DNA from: Astragalus membranaceus
Taxonomy: Eukaryota; Streptophyta; Magnoliopsida; Fabales; Fabaceae
Length of the DNA: 64,000 nt
Assembly (NCBI GenBank): GCA_039519185.1
Contig: CM076848.1
Span: 55,392,778-55,456,777, forward strand
Direction: 5' to 3'
Positions 45,296-59,054 of the stretch are shown piece after piece. The notes under the pieces are model-generated. The model made no database searches, was not told where the DNA came from, and was given only the letters and a program-made list of their open reading frames with translations. Position 1 is the first letter of the stretch, and each line of letters begins with the position of its first letter. A program made the translations under genes and the position numbers.

Positions 45296-46755
45296 CTATT
45301 GACAAACCAAAAGTCCAACTAAGAATTCAAAAAAATCACCCAGATCAAAAAAGGCAGAGGCAGAATTAGTCTTGGAGCGAGTGTTATAGCAAACACTATT
45401 TTGAACCAGTTTCATTTTTTGTTGAAATTTTTTCTTTTGGGACTTGGAAACCGGCTCGGGATAATCAATCTGAGCAACTGTTCCTTGGCTGTCAGGAGCC
45501 AGAGTATCAACCTCACCTTCTAACACGTCACACCAAAGGTTTCCTAAAGTTCTCATTTAGATGCTACCACTAAATTAGAAGTAGCATCGGACTCTGAGAC
45601 ATTTAGCGAATCCAGCCTGGTAGTGGGAGAATGAGTGAAGGATGAGTCAATTAAGTTGCACCGACTAGAAGTGTTCATTTCAGGAAAACGCTCTGAATCA
45701 ATATTCCGATCATTGACTATGATGGCGTTAAAGTAAGAAGTAGGAGTATTACAACCACTAATAGAATCAGAGGTGGTACAGACCTGAATAATTTTGGCTG
45801 CTGCCAGAGTGCCAGAGCCAGAAACACTATCCAACTGCTGAGTGGATTTCATACCCTCAACTGAAGTGAAAAAGTCCTTGACAAAATGGACTGATTCTGG
45901 TTCTTCATTAGGTTGCATAGCTTCGTCTCTTTGATGGGAACTAGACGGATCAATTATGCCAACACTTGTAACCTGAGCTTTCTGCTTATAAACATACTTA
46001 GAAACCTATTTTGGCTCTTGTATCTTGTGCTCCTTATTATACTCCACACCAGAGTGCATATTTTTTTACAATTGCTAGAGGTATGACCAATAGTCATGCA
46101 ATTCATACAAAATAGAGGCAGACTTTCATACTCAATGCCCATAGAGAAAGCATAGCCAGACCTCTCAACTAGAATTTGATTCCTAAGCTTTGATTTCAAA
46201 TCTATATCAACCAAATGACCAAAAGATCTGTCAAAAGAGCTTTTACTAGTTGTATCATCTAGAGTAATTGGTGTGCCAAAACTGCTAGCAATAGCAAAAA
46301 GAATTTTAGGACGCCAATATTCTTGAGGAAGACCTGTAAGCCTAATCCAACATTGTGCATATGTATGTTTTAAAAAAGAAGGATTAAAATCAGGTTGCCA
46401 GGCGAACAATCGAAGCAAACCTGACTTGCAGAGCCAAGAGGATTGCGACTGTATTTTACTTAAATCATCAATTGAAGAAAAAGAAATTTCATAGTAACCT
46501 TTCCCCAAAGAGATAATTCCCCATTTATCGGTTGGTTTTCAAAGATTTTGAAGTTTGGATCTCAAAACACCAATCTTGATAGGAGTATATATCTCCCTTT
46601 GATAGTAGCAATCTCCCACGAAGATGTGTCTTGCATCCTTCCAAACCTACTACATATTCTTCTTTAGGAATGGAAATTACCAAATCACCGCCTTTGAAAC
46701 ACGGACGAGGAAGCTGACTCAAAGAAAAATCACAAGATTTATCATTTGTTCCCAT
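45296..46755 (-). pseudogene. LINE ORF1 relic, unit 2
   Basis: Same frame breaks as unit 1. Marker residues in the tail: APDSQ, TNSASAFF and SGTLAAAKI, the 'B' type variants shared with unit 4. Confidence 0.85.
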
Positions 46756-48093
46756 TAAAGCTTGAGCAAAACCTTTTCACCACATATGAAAACCAAAATG
46801 GGACAGAATTTGTGTTGGTTTAAAAGTTAAAACACAAACACTTGTAACTTCAAAAAAAAGTTTGTCTTTTTTTTGTCAGCTAAAAAATGTTAGTAAAATT
46901 ATAATACATTATTACTTCATCCTCCCCCCCTTAAAAACATAGGTCAAGTTGAAATATTTGCGACATTTTTCTCATAGTATGAAATCACTGAAACTCAATT
47001 TGATACTAATTATTTACAATATATAGGCAAATACGAGTCTCAGAGTATAAGGTACACCAAAGTTAAAATAAAAACACCTAATTCCGTCAAGACAGAGTAA
47101 TACTATTTAATTAAATTTAGTTTTAAAATGTAGTTGTAATTGTAACCAGCCGCACCGCAGCACCCGTGCTCGGCACGGTTAGGATCACTAAGGGGGTGTA
47201 TTGGTTTAGGATTTCACATGATTTTAAAAGACTTTTTTTAGATAAAAAAGTTTGCTGGTATTCAATTAGAATTTTCTTGTATTTTTTGTTTAAGTTTTAA
47301 ATAATTTAATTTTTTTTCAATAGTTTTTATATAATTTCTAAGAAAACGGGTCGTTTCTTTTAATAATGTTACTTTTTATTTATTTTCTATTTGTAACACT
47401 CAAGTTATTAAATGTAACCAAAAAAATTAAAGTTGTTAAACGATTTGTGTAGAATCAGGTAAACATATAGCTGTTATTTGAGGGAAGAAGGTAAAAACTA
47501 TTTTTTAAAGAGGATATTTGCTTGAAGACCGCATAAATTCATTGGTATATGCGATGCCAAGATACTCTAGCATGGATTCTTGCTACTCTTTCCACTTACA
47601 TTTGTGGCATGTAATTTTTCATTTAGATAAATTTAGGCCTCGACTATCTTTCTAAAAAAAAGGCTTCGATTATCTTAAAACAATGTTCTCCATGATGCGG
47701 CGCTAATTAACTAGTTTGTACCTTATAGATTGCACAAACGAATCCAAAGTCTGTACATTTTGTTTCCAATTCCTCAATTTTTTTCGCAGGTAAGAATTTT
47801 CTCACGCATCCCTTTTTTTCTAGTTTAAAACAACTTTTTGCCAGCAAAAGTTTGCTTCGTTTCTAATATTAATATCATTAACTCACCATATTTTTTTTAT
47901 AAGAAGGGGACTTTCCCTGATTTTATTAAAAAAAACCAAAAAAAGAGGACAGAAAAAGGCCCAAGGGGGGACTAGGCCAAAACCCTTGGCAAGAACAGGC
48001 TAAAACCAAAACAATTCTAAGGGTCCCCTAGCATGAAGGGCCCCTAAAACAAACTAGAGACAAAATAAAGCCCAACTAAGAAACTAAAATGCT

Positions 48094-49553
48094 CTATTGA
48101 CAAACCAAAAGTCCAACTAAGAATTCAAAAAAATCACCCAGATCAAAAAAGGCAGAGACTGAATTAGTCTTGGAGCGAGTGTTATAGCAAACACTATTTT
48201 GAACCAGTTTCATTTTTTGTTGAAATTTTTTCTTTTGGGACTTGGAAACCGGCTCGGGATAATCAATCTGAGCAACTGTTCCTTGGTTGTCAGGAGCCAG
48301 AGTATCAACCTCACCTTCTAACACGTCACACCAAAGGTTTCCTAAAGTTCTCATTTAGATGCTACCACTAAATTAGAAGTAGCATCAGACTCTGAGACAT
48401 TTAGCGAATCCAGCCTGGTAGTGGGAGAATGAGTGAAGGATGAGTCAATTAAGTTGCACCGACTAGAAGTGTTCATTTCAGGAAAACGCTCTGAATCAAT
48501 ATTCCGATCATTGACTATGATGGCGTTAAAGTAAGAAGTAGGAGTATTACAACCACTAATAGAATCAGAGGTGGTACAGACCTGAATAATTTTGGCTGCT
48601 GTCAGAGTGCCAGAGCCAGAAACACTATCCAACTGCTGAGTGGATTTCATACCCTCAACTGAAGTGAAAAAGTCCTTGACAAAATGGACTGATTCTGGTT
48701 CTTCATTAGGTTGCATAGCTTCGTCTCTTTGATGGGAACTAGACGGATCAATTATGCCAACACTTGTAACCTGAGCTTTCTGCTTATAAACATACTTAGA
48801 AACCTATTTTGGCTCTTGTATCTTGTGCTCCTTATTATACTCCACACCAGAGTGCATATTTTTTTACAATTGCTAGAGGTATGACCAATAGTCATGCAAT
48901 TCATACAAAATAGAGGCAGACTTTCATACTCAATGCCCATAGAGAAAGCATAGCCAGACCTCTCAACTAGAATTTGATTCCTAAGCTTTGATTTCAAATC
49001 TATATCAACCAAATGACCAAAAGATCTGTCAAAAGAGCTTTTACTAGTTGTATCATCTAGAGTAATTGGTGTGCCAAAACTGCTAGCAATAGCAAAAAGA
49101 ATTTTAGGACGCCAATATTCTTGAGGAAGACCTGTAAGCCTAATCCAACATTGTGCATATGTATGTTTTAAAAAAGAAGGATTAAAATCAGGTTGCCAGG
49201 CGAACAATCGAAGCAAACCTGACTTGCAGAGCCAAGAGGATTGCGACTGTATTTTACTTAAATCATCAATTGAAGAAAAAGAAATTTCATAGTAACCTTT
49301 CCCCAAAGAGATAATACCCCATTTATCGGTTGGTTTTCAAAGATTTTGAAGTTTGGATCTCAAAACACCAATCTTGATAGGAGTATATATCTCCCTTTGA
49401 TAGTAGCAATCTCCCACGAAGATGTGTCTTGCATCCTTCCAAACCTACTACATATTCTTCTTTAGGAATGGAAATTACCAAATCACCGCCTTTGAAACAC
49501 GGACGAGGAAGCTGACTCAAAGAAAAATCACAAGATTTATCATTTGTTCCCAT
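48094..49553 (-). pseudogene. LINE ORF1 relic, unit 3
   Basis: Same frame breaks. Marker residues APDNQ, TNSVSAFF and SGTLTAAKI; the last two are the 'A' type shared with unit 1. One private base in the stretch gataataccccat at 49,312-49,320 is shared with unit 5. Confidence 0.85.
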
Positions 49554-50892
49554 TAAAGCTTGAGCAAAACCTTTTCACCACATATGAAAACCAAAATGGG
49601 ACAGAATTTGTGTTGGTTTAAAAGTTAAAACACAAACACTTGTAACTTCAAAAAAAAAGTTTGTCTTTTTTTTGTCAGCTAAAAAATGTTAGTAAAATTA
49701 TAATACATTATTACTTCATCCTCCCCCCCTTAAAAACATAGGTCAAGTTGAAATATTTGCGACATTTTTCTCATAGTATGAAATCACTGAAACTCAATTT
49801 GATACTAATTATTTACAATATATAGGCAAATACGAGTCTCAGAGTATAAGGTACACCAAAGTTAAAATAAAAACACCTAATTCCGTCAAGACAGAGTAAT
49901 ACTATTTAATTAAATTTAGTTTTAAAATGTAGTTGTAATTGTAACCAGCCGCACCGCAGCACCCGTGCTCGGCACGGTTAGGATCACTAAGGGGGTGTAT
50001 TGGTTTAGGATTTCACATGATTTTAAAAGACTTTTTTTAGATAAAAAAGTTTGCTGGTATTCAATTAGAATTTTCTTGTATTTTTTGTTTAAGTTTTAAA
50101 TAATTTAATGTTTTTTCAATAGTTTTTATATAATTTCTAAGAAAACGGGTCGTTTCTTTTAATAATGTTACTTTTTATTTATTTTCTATTTGTAACACTC
50201 AAGTTATTAAATGTAACCAAAAAAATTAAAGTTGTTAAACGATTTGTGTAGAATCAGGTAAACATATAGCTGTTATTTGAGGGAAGAAGGTAAAAACTAT
50301 TTTTTAAAGAGGATATTTGCTTGAAGACCGCATAAATTCATTGGTATATGCGATGCCAAGATACTCTAGCATGGATTCTTGCTACTCTTTCCACTTACAT
50401 TTGTGGCATGTAATTTTTCATTTAGATAAATTTAGGCCTCGACTATCTTTCTAAAAAAAAGGCTTCGATTATCTTAAAACAATGTTCTCCATGATGCGGC
50501 GCTAATTAACTAGTTTGTACCTTATAGATTGCACAAACGAATCCAAAGTCTGTACATTTTGTTTCCAATTCCTCAATTTTTTTCGCAGGTAAGAATTTTC
50601 TCACGCATCCCTTTTTTTCTAGTTTAAAACAACTTTTTGCCAGCAAAAGTTTGCTTCGTTTCTAATATTAATATCATTAACTCACCATATTTTTTTTATA
50701 AGAAGGGGACTTTCCCTGATTTTATTAAAAAAAACCAAAAAAAGAGGACAGAAAAAGGCCCAAGGGGGGACTAGGCCAAAACCCTTGGCAAGAACAGGCT
50801 AAAACCAAAACAATTCTAAGGGTCCCCTAGCATGAAGGGCCCCTAAAACAAACTAGAGACAAAATAAAGCCCAACTAAGAAACTAAAATGCT

Positions 50893-52352
50893 CTATTGAC
50901 AAACCAAAAGTCCAACTAAGAATTCAAAAAAATCACCCAGATCAAAAAAGGCAGAGGCAGAATTAGTCTTGGAGCGAGTGTTATAGCAAACACTATTTTG
51001 AACCAGTTTCATTTTTTGTTGAAATTTTTTCTTTTGGGACTTGGAAACCGGCTCGGGATAATCAATCTGAGCAACTGTTCCTTGGTTGTCAGGAGCCAGA
51101 GTATCAACCTCACCTTCTAACACGTCACACCAAAGGTTTCCTAAAGTTCTCATTTAGATGCTACCACTAAATTAGAAGTAGCATCGGACTCTGAGACATT
51201 TAGCGAATCCAGCCTGGTAGTGGGAGAATGAGTGAAGGATGAGTCAATTAAGTTGCACCGACTAGAAGTGTTCATTTCAGGAAAACGCTCTGAATCAATA
51301 TTCCGATCATTGACTATGATGGCGTTAAAGTAAGAAGTAGGAGTATTACAACCACTAATAGAATCAGAGGTGGTACAGACCTGAATAATTTTGGCTGCTG
51401 CCAGAGTGCCAGAGCCAGAAACACTATCCAACTGCTGAGTGGATTTCATACCCTCAACTGAAGTGAAAAAGTCCTTGACAAAATGGACTGATTCTGGTTC
51501 TTCATTAGGTTGCATAGCTTCGTCTCTTTGATGGGAACTAGACGGATCAATTATGCCAACACTTGTAACCTGAGCTTTCTGCTTATAAACATACTTAGAA
51601 ACCTATTTTGGCTCTTGTATCTTGTGCTCCTTATTATACTCCACACCAGAGTGCATATTTTTTTACAATTGCTAGAGGTATGACCAATAGTCATGCAATT
51701 CATACAAAATAGAGGCAGACTTTCATACTCAATGCCCATAGAGAAAGCATAGCCAGACCTCTCAACTAGAATTTGATTCCTAAGCTTTGATTTCAAATCT
51801 ATATCAACCAAATGACCAAAAGATCTGTCAAAAGAGCTTTTACTAGTTGTATCATCTAGAGTAATTGGTGTGCCAAAACTGCTAGCAATAGCAAAAAGAA
51901 TTTTAGGACGCCAATATTCTTGAGGAAGACCTGTAAGCCTAATCCAACATTGTGCATATGTATGTTTTAAAAAAGAAGGATTAAAATCAGGTTGCCAGGC
52001 GAACAATCGAAGCAAACCTGACTTGCAGAGCCAAGAGGATTGCGACTGTATTTTACTTAAATCATCAATTGAAGAAAAAGAAATTTCATAGTAACCTTTC
52101 CCCAAAGAGATAATTCCCCATTTATCGGTTGGTTTTCAAAGATTTTGAAGTTTGGATCTCAAAACACCAATCTTGATAGGAGTATATATCTCCCTTTGAT
52201 AGTAGCAATCTCCCACGAAGATGTGTCTTGCATCCTTCCAAACCTACTACATATTCTTCTTTAGGAATGGAAATTACCAAATCACCGCCTTTGAAACACG
52301 GACGAGGAAGCTGACTCAAAGAAAAATCACAAGATTTATCATTTGTTCCCAT
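50893..52352 (-). pseudogene. LINE ORF1 relic, unit 4
   Basis: Same frame breaks. APDNQ as in unit 3, TNSASAFF and SGTLAAAKI as in unit 2. Confidence 0.85.
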
Positions 52353-54612
52353 TAAAGCTTGAGCAAAACCTTTTCACCACATATGAAAACCAAAATGGGA
52401 CAGAATTTGTGTTGGTTTAAAAGTTAAAACACAAACACTTGTAACTTCAAAAAAAAGTTTGTCTTTTTTTTGTCAGCTAAAAAATGTTAGTAAAATTATA
52501 ATACATTATTACTTCATCCTCCCCCCCTTAAAAACATAGGTCAAGTTGAAATATTTGCGACATTTTTCTCATAGTATGAAATCACTGAAACTCAATTTGA
52601 TACTAATTATTTACAATATATAGGCAAATACGAGTCTCAGAGTATAAGGTACACCAAAGTTAAAATAAAAACACCTAATTCCGTCAAGACAGAGTAATAC
52701 TATTTAATTAAATTTAGTTTTAAAATGTAGTTGTAATTGTAACCAGCCGCACCGCAGCACCCGTGCTCGGCACGGTTAGGATCACTAAGGGGGTGTATTG
52801 GTTTAGGATTTCACATGATTTTAAAAGACTTTTTTTAGATAAAAAAGTTTGCTGGTATTCAATTAGAATTTTCTTGTATTTTTTGTTTAAGTTTTAAATA
52901 ATTTAATTTTTTTTCAATAGTTTTTATATAATTTCTAAGAAAACGGGTCGTTTCTTTTAATAATGTTACTTTTTATTTATTTTCTATTTGTAACACTCAA
53001 GTTATTAAATGTAACCAAAAAAATTAAAGTTGTTAAACGATTTGTGTAGAATCAGGTAAACATATAGCTGTTATTTGAGGGAAGAAGGTAAAAACTATTT
53101 TTTAAAGAGGATATTTGCTTGAAGACCGCATAAATTCATTGGTATATGCGATGCCAAGATACTCTAGCATGGATTCTTCCTACTCTTTCCACTTACATTT
53201 GTGGCATGTAATTTTTCATTTAGATAAATTTAGGCCTCGACTATCTTTCTAAAAAAAAGGCTTCGATTATCTTAAAACAATGTTCTCCATGATGCGGCGC
53301 TAATTAACTAGTTTGTACCTTATAGATTGCACAAACGAATCCAAAGTCTGTACATTTTGTTTCCAATTCCTCAATTTTTTTCGCAGACAAGAATTTTCTC
53401 ATGCATCCCTTTTTTTTCTAGTTTAAAAAACAACTTTTTGCCAGCAAAAGTTTGCTCCGTTTCTAATATTAATATCATTAACTCACCATATTTTTTTTTA
53501 TAAGAAGGGGACTTGCCCTGATTTTATTAAAAAAACCAAAAAAAGAGGACAGAAAAATGCCCAAGGGGGGACTAGGCCAAAACCATTGGCAAGAACAGGC
53601 TAAAACCCAAACAATTCTAAGGGTCCCCTAGCATGAAGGGCCCCTAAAACAAACTAGAGACAAAATAAAGCCCAACTAAGAAACTAAAATGCTCTATTGA
53701 CAAACCAAAAGTCCAACTAAGAATTCAAAAAAATCACCCAGATCAAAAAGAGGGAGAGGCTGAATTAGTCTTGGAACGAGTGTTATAGCAAACACTATTA
53801 TGAACCAGTTTCATTTTTTGTTGAAATTTTTTCTTTTGGGACTTGGAAACCGGCTTAGGATAATCAATCTGAGCAACTGTTCTTTGGCTGTCAGGAGCCA
53901 GAGTATCAACCTCACCTTCTAACACGTCACACCAAAGGTTTCCTAAAGTTCTCATTTTAGATGCTACCACTAAATTAGAAGTAGCATCGGACTCTGAGAC
54001 ATTTAGCGAATCCAGCCTGGTAGTGGGAGAATGAGTGAAGGATGAGTCAATTAAGTTGCACCGACTAGAAGTGTTCATTTCAGGAAAACGCTCTGAATCA
54101 ATATTCCGATCATTGACTATGATGGCGTTAAAGTAAGAAGTAGGAGTATTACAACCACTAATAGAATCAGAGGTGGTACAGACCTGAATAATTTTGGCTG
54201 CTGCCAGAGTGCCAGAGCCAAAAACACTATCCAACTGCTGAGTGGATTTCATACCCTCAACTGAAGTGAAAAAGTCCTTGACAAAATGGACTGATTCTGG
54301 TTCTTCATTAGGTTGCATAGCTTCGTCTCTTTGATGGGAACTACACGGATCAATTATGCCAACACTTGTAACCTGAGCTTTCTACTTATAAACATACTTA
54401 GAAACCTATTTTGGCTCTTGTATCTTGTGCCCCTTATTATACTCCACACCAGAGTGCATACTTTTTTTACAATTGCTAGAGGTATGACCAATAGTCATGC
54501 AATTCATACAAAATAGAGGCAGACTTTCATACTCAATGCCCATAGAGAAAGCATAGCCAGACCTCTCAACTAGAATTTGATTCCTAAGCTTTGATTTCAA
54601 ATCTATATCAAC

Positions 54613-54822
54613 TGTAACATCCTCAAAATAATTAATCAAATTATTTGGATGTTAACCCAATTGAATTAATTTGGTACTTAATTGGTAAAATTATTGAGTG
54701 CTAAAATTAATTATTGGTTGTCACAGGATCGTTAACCGAATAATAGGGGTCAAGGACGTTTTGGAATCGAAATAAGAGATTAAGATCAATATGGTAATTT
54801 GACCACGTTACCACTTATATAT

Positions 54823-54885
<63 letters not shown>

Positions 54886-57039
54886 GTGTGTGTGTGTGAT
54901 TAAAAGAAAGAAAGAAAAGAATTAAAAAAGGAAAGAAAGAAAGAAGAGAACGAGACAGAGAAGAGAAAAGAGAGAAAGGAAAAGGAAGAAAAGAATGGTG
55001 AAGGAGAAGAAGAGGAAAAAGGGAGTTCAAAGGCTCATCAAAACGACTTCCTTCCAACACGAAAAACGTTCAGCGTTACTTCCTCTTCGATTTGGTACCA
55101 ACATCATCATCATCAACTCACTCTCCCTCAATTCACCATTTTCGAAATTGAGGGTTTTGGGGAAGGATTTCGGTTTGAGGATGATTGTGATGGTTTAGGG
55201 ATGATTAGAAGGCAACCCGATGAAGGTGGAAAGCGGATTGAAGTTCGATTGGAAGGTTGGGAGAGTTAGGGTTTGAGAATCCAAATTTGGGGTTTATGGA
55301 TGAATAGTGATTTTGAGCTTGAAGATGATGAATAGTGATTCATGGAAGCTAGATGGTTGAATGGGAATTCAAAGCTTAGGAAGCAAGTTTGGGTTTGAGA
55401 AATGAGTTGGGAAGCCCTAGGAGCTTATGTTGGTGTCTAGGTGCAAATCGGATGGTCAAGGAGCGGAAAGATCGGAAGCGGATTTGGGCGTCGTCGGAGC
55501 GTGGAAGTTTATGCGGGGATTGTTCGTGTGGTTATTTGGAGATTTGAAGTCTCGGTGATTTCGGCTCGGCAACGACTCTCGCTTCAAGGGTGAGTTTTAC
55601 TCACGTTTAGGTTTATTCCGTTTTGGTATGATTTGTTGCGTCGATTGATTTCGAGAGTTTTGAGTCAAAAACCGTTATTTCGAAAAATATCGCTTTTGGA
55701 TGAGAATCCGTTTAGATTGAGTTTTTGATTGAATTGCTTGATTGTTTGATGTTGATTGGACTGGAATTTTGCCTGGTATGATCTGTTTTTGAGTTAGAAT
55801 TGATCGGAGCGAGTTTTGGATTAGTCGGAAAGCGAATTTTCATGAAAAAGGCTATTTTTGCAATGTTGTCAAATGAGCACGATCCGTGCGTCCCAGGGGC
55901 ACGATCCGTGCGCCTGGCTCGGTTTCAGATTTTCAAAATGTTTAACAGGGTGCACGATCCGTGCGTCCCAGGGGCACGATCCGTGCGCATGGTTCTGTCC
56001 AAATTTTTCAAAGTGCCCGAAATGATTCCGTTTCGATTCCAATCCTCTCCTAATCCTTTCCTAACCCTTCTATAATGATATTAGGCTTATAATGCCATGA
56101 TTTTGAGTATGTTTCAAAAGTGTTTTATAAAATACATTTGAATTTGAAATTCTTTCGAAAAGCCAAACAATAGTACACGTGTGCGAATATGTTTTATTGG
56201 TAACAAAGCGGACTATGAGTCCTACGTGGTAAAGTATAATTTAAATGAACTATGGGTTCATACAATAGTGGATATATATATTATATCGAGTTTGGGTGAC
56301 GACCCATGTTGACATACTAGGAGGGGCAGTCATGATCCCCTACCCTAGGCTCTGAGGCCAATAGTGAAACTATTATTGGTAAGGGTTGCCGGGATTAGTC
56401 TTGGGGCAGTCGGTGGTACGTTACTATTGTTTTGTAGTGTGGTTCACCGGGATTAGCATTGGTGCAGTCGGTGACGCACTGAGTTATAGCAGATTCACCG
56501 GGAGTTAGCGGTCACGCAGTCGGTGAAATGCTATGTGTAAAATAATGCGGTTCATCGGGAGTTAGCGTTCGCGCAGTCGATGCCGTGTTGAGTTAACAAT
56601 GTTTTAAAAGTGGACCGAGAGCGCTAGTAGGGGTCTCGGTAGAACTCACTGAGATTGTATCTCACTGTTTATATGTTGTTGTTTTACAGAGAAGCAGGGA
56701 AAGTGGAAATTAAGGAGGCACGAGTAGGTGGCACTCGGATGGTGGCTGAAGACTTAGCTTTATGCTTAAGTTTATGTTTTCCCTTGTTATCTATGTATCA
56801 CAACATTATGTTTTTAGTGTTATATCTTTCTTCCGCTTTCTTGTATGATACTGAACACTATAGTTGCTGATGGTTTATGGTTTGAGAACCGTATCGTCTT
56901 GTTTGTAAATAAGACTGTTGGTTTATATTCAGCGAAAATTTATAGTGATATTCAGTGTCTAAGCAGGAAATATATCTCTGATGTTCTAAGGATGGTACAC
57001 TTGGGTATTATTACGAGATAAGAATACCGGGGTGTTACA
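54613..57039 (+). repeat. 5' LTR of the array Ty3 element, 2.4 kb
   Basis: Begins TGTAACATCC and ends GGTGTTACA, directly before PBS TTGGTATCAGAGC at 57,041. Contains (TA)n at about 54,825-54,880 plus (GT)n, a twofold CACGATCCGTGCG block (55,876-55,992), and CACCGGGA-TTAGC / GCAGTCGGTG units at 56,390-56,590. No second copy in the window, so the limits rest on the TG...CA ends and PBS. Confidence 0.78.
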
Positions 57040-57163
57040 GTTGGTATCAGAGCAGTTCGACCTAGTCGGACTTAGTTTAGGGTTGAGTCGATTCCTTGTT
57101 TGTCCTGGTTGTGATTACACTTATGATGCTAAGAGACATTGAGCCTGATCAACTTAATACTTA

Positions 57164-57600
57164 GTGCATCATAAGCGGAATTATGGTAGGATGATCAAGA
57201 CGCGGTCCTCGACCAATACCGGAGTCTCCAACCGGTGCATCCTCAGGAAAGGTGGCATGACGATGGAAGAATACACCGCTAAGTTCGAGAAGTTGTCTCA
57301 GTTTTACCGAATGGTAAGGTATGTTCCGAACGAGGAATGGAAGATGCAGAAGTATAAGAAGGGCCTTCGTGCTTTTATGACTTATGGTCTCCGTTCTTAT
57401 ACTATTACCAATTTTGTTGCCTTAGTGCAACCAGCCTATGTCGCCGAGGATGATCTCATAAGGAGCATGGGAAAGGAAAGAAGGTAGTTGAGTTATCAAC
57501 TCCGAATGTAAAGTCCAAAGATAATTTCATCAAAGGAAAAACGGGTGCAATTCTTCGATTCTTCAGAAGTCAGAAGATGTTCTAAACGCGGAAAGCGTCA
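57164..57600 (+). pseudogene. gag: Ty3 Gag fragment
   Basis: MTMEEYTAKFEKLSQFYRMV and KYKKGLRAFMTYGL match the second half of retrotrans_gag. The N-terminal half is missing. After the stop at 57,487 a knuckle-like CSKRGKRHS / CYYYNEEGHYG reading (57,570-57,670) is partly recognisable. Confidence 0.75.
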
Positions 57601-57778
57601 CAGTGGTGGATGTAAGCAAAGATCTAATCGATGCTATTATTATAATGAAGAGGGTCACTATGGTAAAAAGTTCCCTGCAAGGAAGAGTTCCAAGGAGTCA
57701 CAAGCAGCTCGAAGGCAATAACAAGTCAACACTCTGAATGCTTAGACAGTTACGAATGCTGACGGTATACTTAGAAGG

Positions 57779-58012
57779 ATGAGAGTCCTATTCAATAACT
57801 CGATCAGTATATTATATGATTCGGGTGCAACCTATTGTTGTATATCCCGATCGCGTGTGAATCGGTTGGGATTAGCCTTATCATCGCTATCCGAGCCGAT
57901 AACTATTTTAACTGCTGCTAGGGGTCGTGTCCAGACCCAATCTTTGTGTCAGAATTGTCTACTTGTCATAGGAGACAGAAATTTCGTCGAAGGATTATTT
58001 GTTTGCCTATGA
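57779..58012 (+). pseudogene. Ty3 aspartic protease fragment
   Basis: SILYDSGATYCCIS keeps the DSGA catalytic core at about residue 14; the flap region follows and the frame stops at 58,012, after which ILGMN-like sequence continues in another frame. Confidence 0.8.
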
Positions 58013-58196
58013 GAAGTATGGACACCATTTTGGGTATGAATTGAATGACTGCAAATCATGTTGCAATCGACTGTGTTAATTAACTATCAGCTTCGCTTCA
58101 GATTCAGTTGAATTGTCTAGGACAAATTCTGAAGCAGTTACCTAGTTCACCTAAGACGGTCAATCTTTATTCCAAGGTGCGGAAGCTATTCTTATT

Positions 58197-59054
58197 ATGT
58201 TGTTTGCATCTACTAAAACGGGTTTAGATTTGTCATCTATGCAAGTGGTAAATGAATTTCTAGATGTCTTTCCAAAAGAAGTTTCATCCTTACCTCCTGA
58301 CCGAGAGGTAGAATTCTCAATAGAATTGATTCTTGGTACAGGATCAATATCTATTGCTCCTTATAGGATGTCTCCATTAGAATTAAGGGAATTGAAGTCT
58401 CAACTTGAAGAGTTGATCTCAAAGAGGTTCATTCGACCGAGCGCTTCTCCATCGGGTGCTCCGGTGTTGTTAGTTAAGAAAAAAGACGGAAGCATGAGGT
58501 TGTGTATTGATTATCGACAACTCAACAAAGTGACGATCAAAAGTAAATATCCTTTGCCAAGGATAGACGACTTACTTGATCAACTTCGAGGTGCCGTGGT
58601 ATTTTCAAAAATTGATCTGAGGTCGGGCTATCATCAAATAAAGGTACGAGCCTTAGATATTCCGAGGACAGCTTTCCGTACGAGTTATGGACATTACGAG
58701 TTCGTAATAATGCCCTTCGGTTTGACTAATGCTCCAGCCGTATTCATGGATTACATGAACCGAGTGTTCCACACTTATCTGGATCAGTTCGTTGTGGTTT
58801 TCATTGATGATATCTTGGTGTACTCTAAGACCATTGAGGAGCATGTCCAACATCTCCGCATTGTTCTGAGCGTACTCCGAGAGAAGAAATTGTATGCCAA
58901 GCCGTCGAAGTGTGACTTCTGGATGCCGAAAGTGAAGTTTTTGGGACACGTGATTTCCCAATCGGGAGTTGCGGTGGATCCCAGTAAGGTGGAAGCGGTG
59001 TTGAATTGGGAGAGACCGACCTCAGCCGCAGAGATCAGAAGTTTTTGGGTCTAG
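58197..59054 (+). pseudogene. pol: Ty3 reverse transcriptase
   Basis: 285 codons with the full palm: VLLVKKKDGSMRLCIDYRQL, FSKIDLRSGYHQIKV, MPFGLTNAPAVF and catalytic FIDDILVYSK (D204, D205). Reads well, but a one-base loss near 59,041 ends the frame at the start of the connection (EIRSF). Confidence 0.92.

Noticed and set aside
42032..53223. Array as pure assembly duplication
   Set aside because: Units carry private and shared variants and slightly different lengths, as expected of real copies; copy number could still be wrong.
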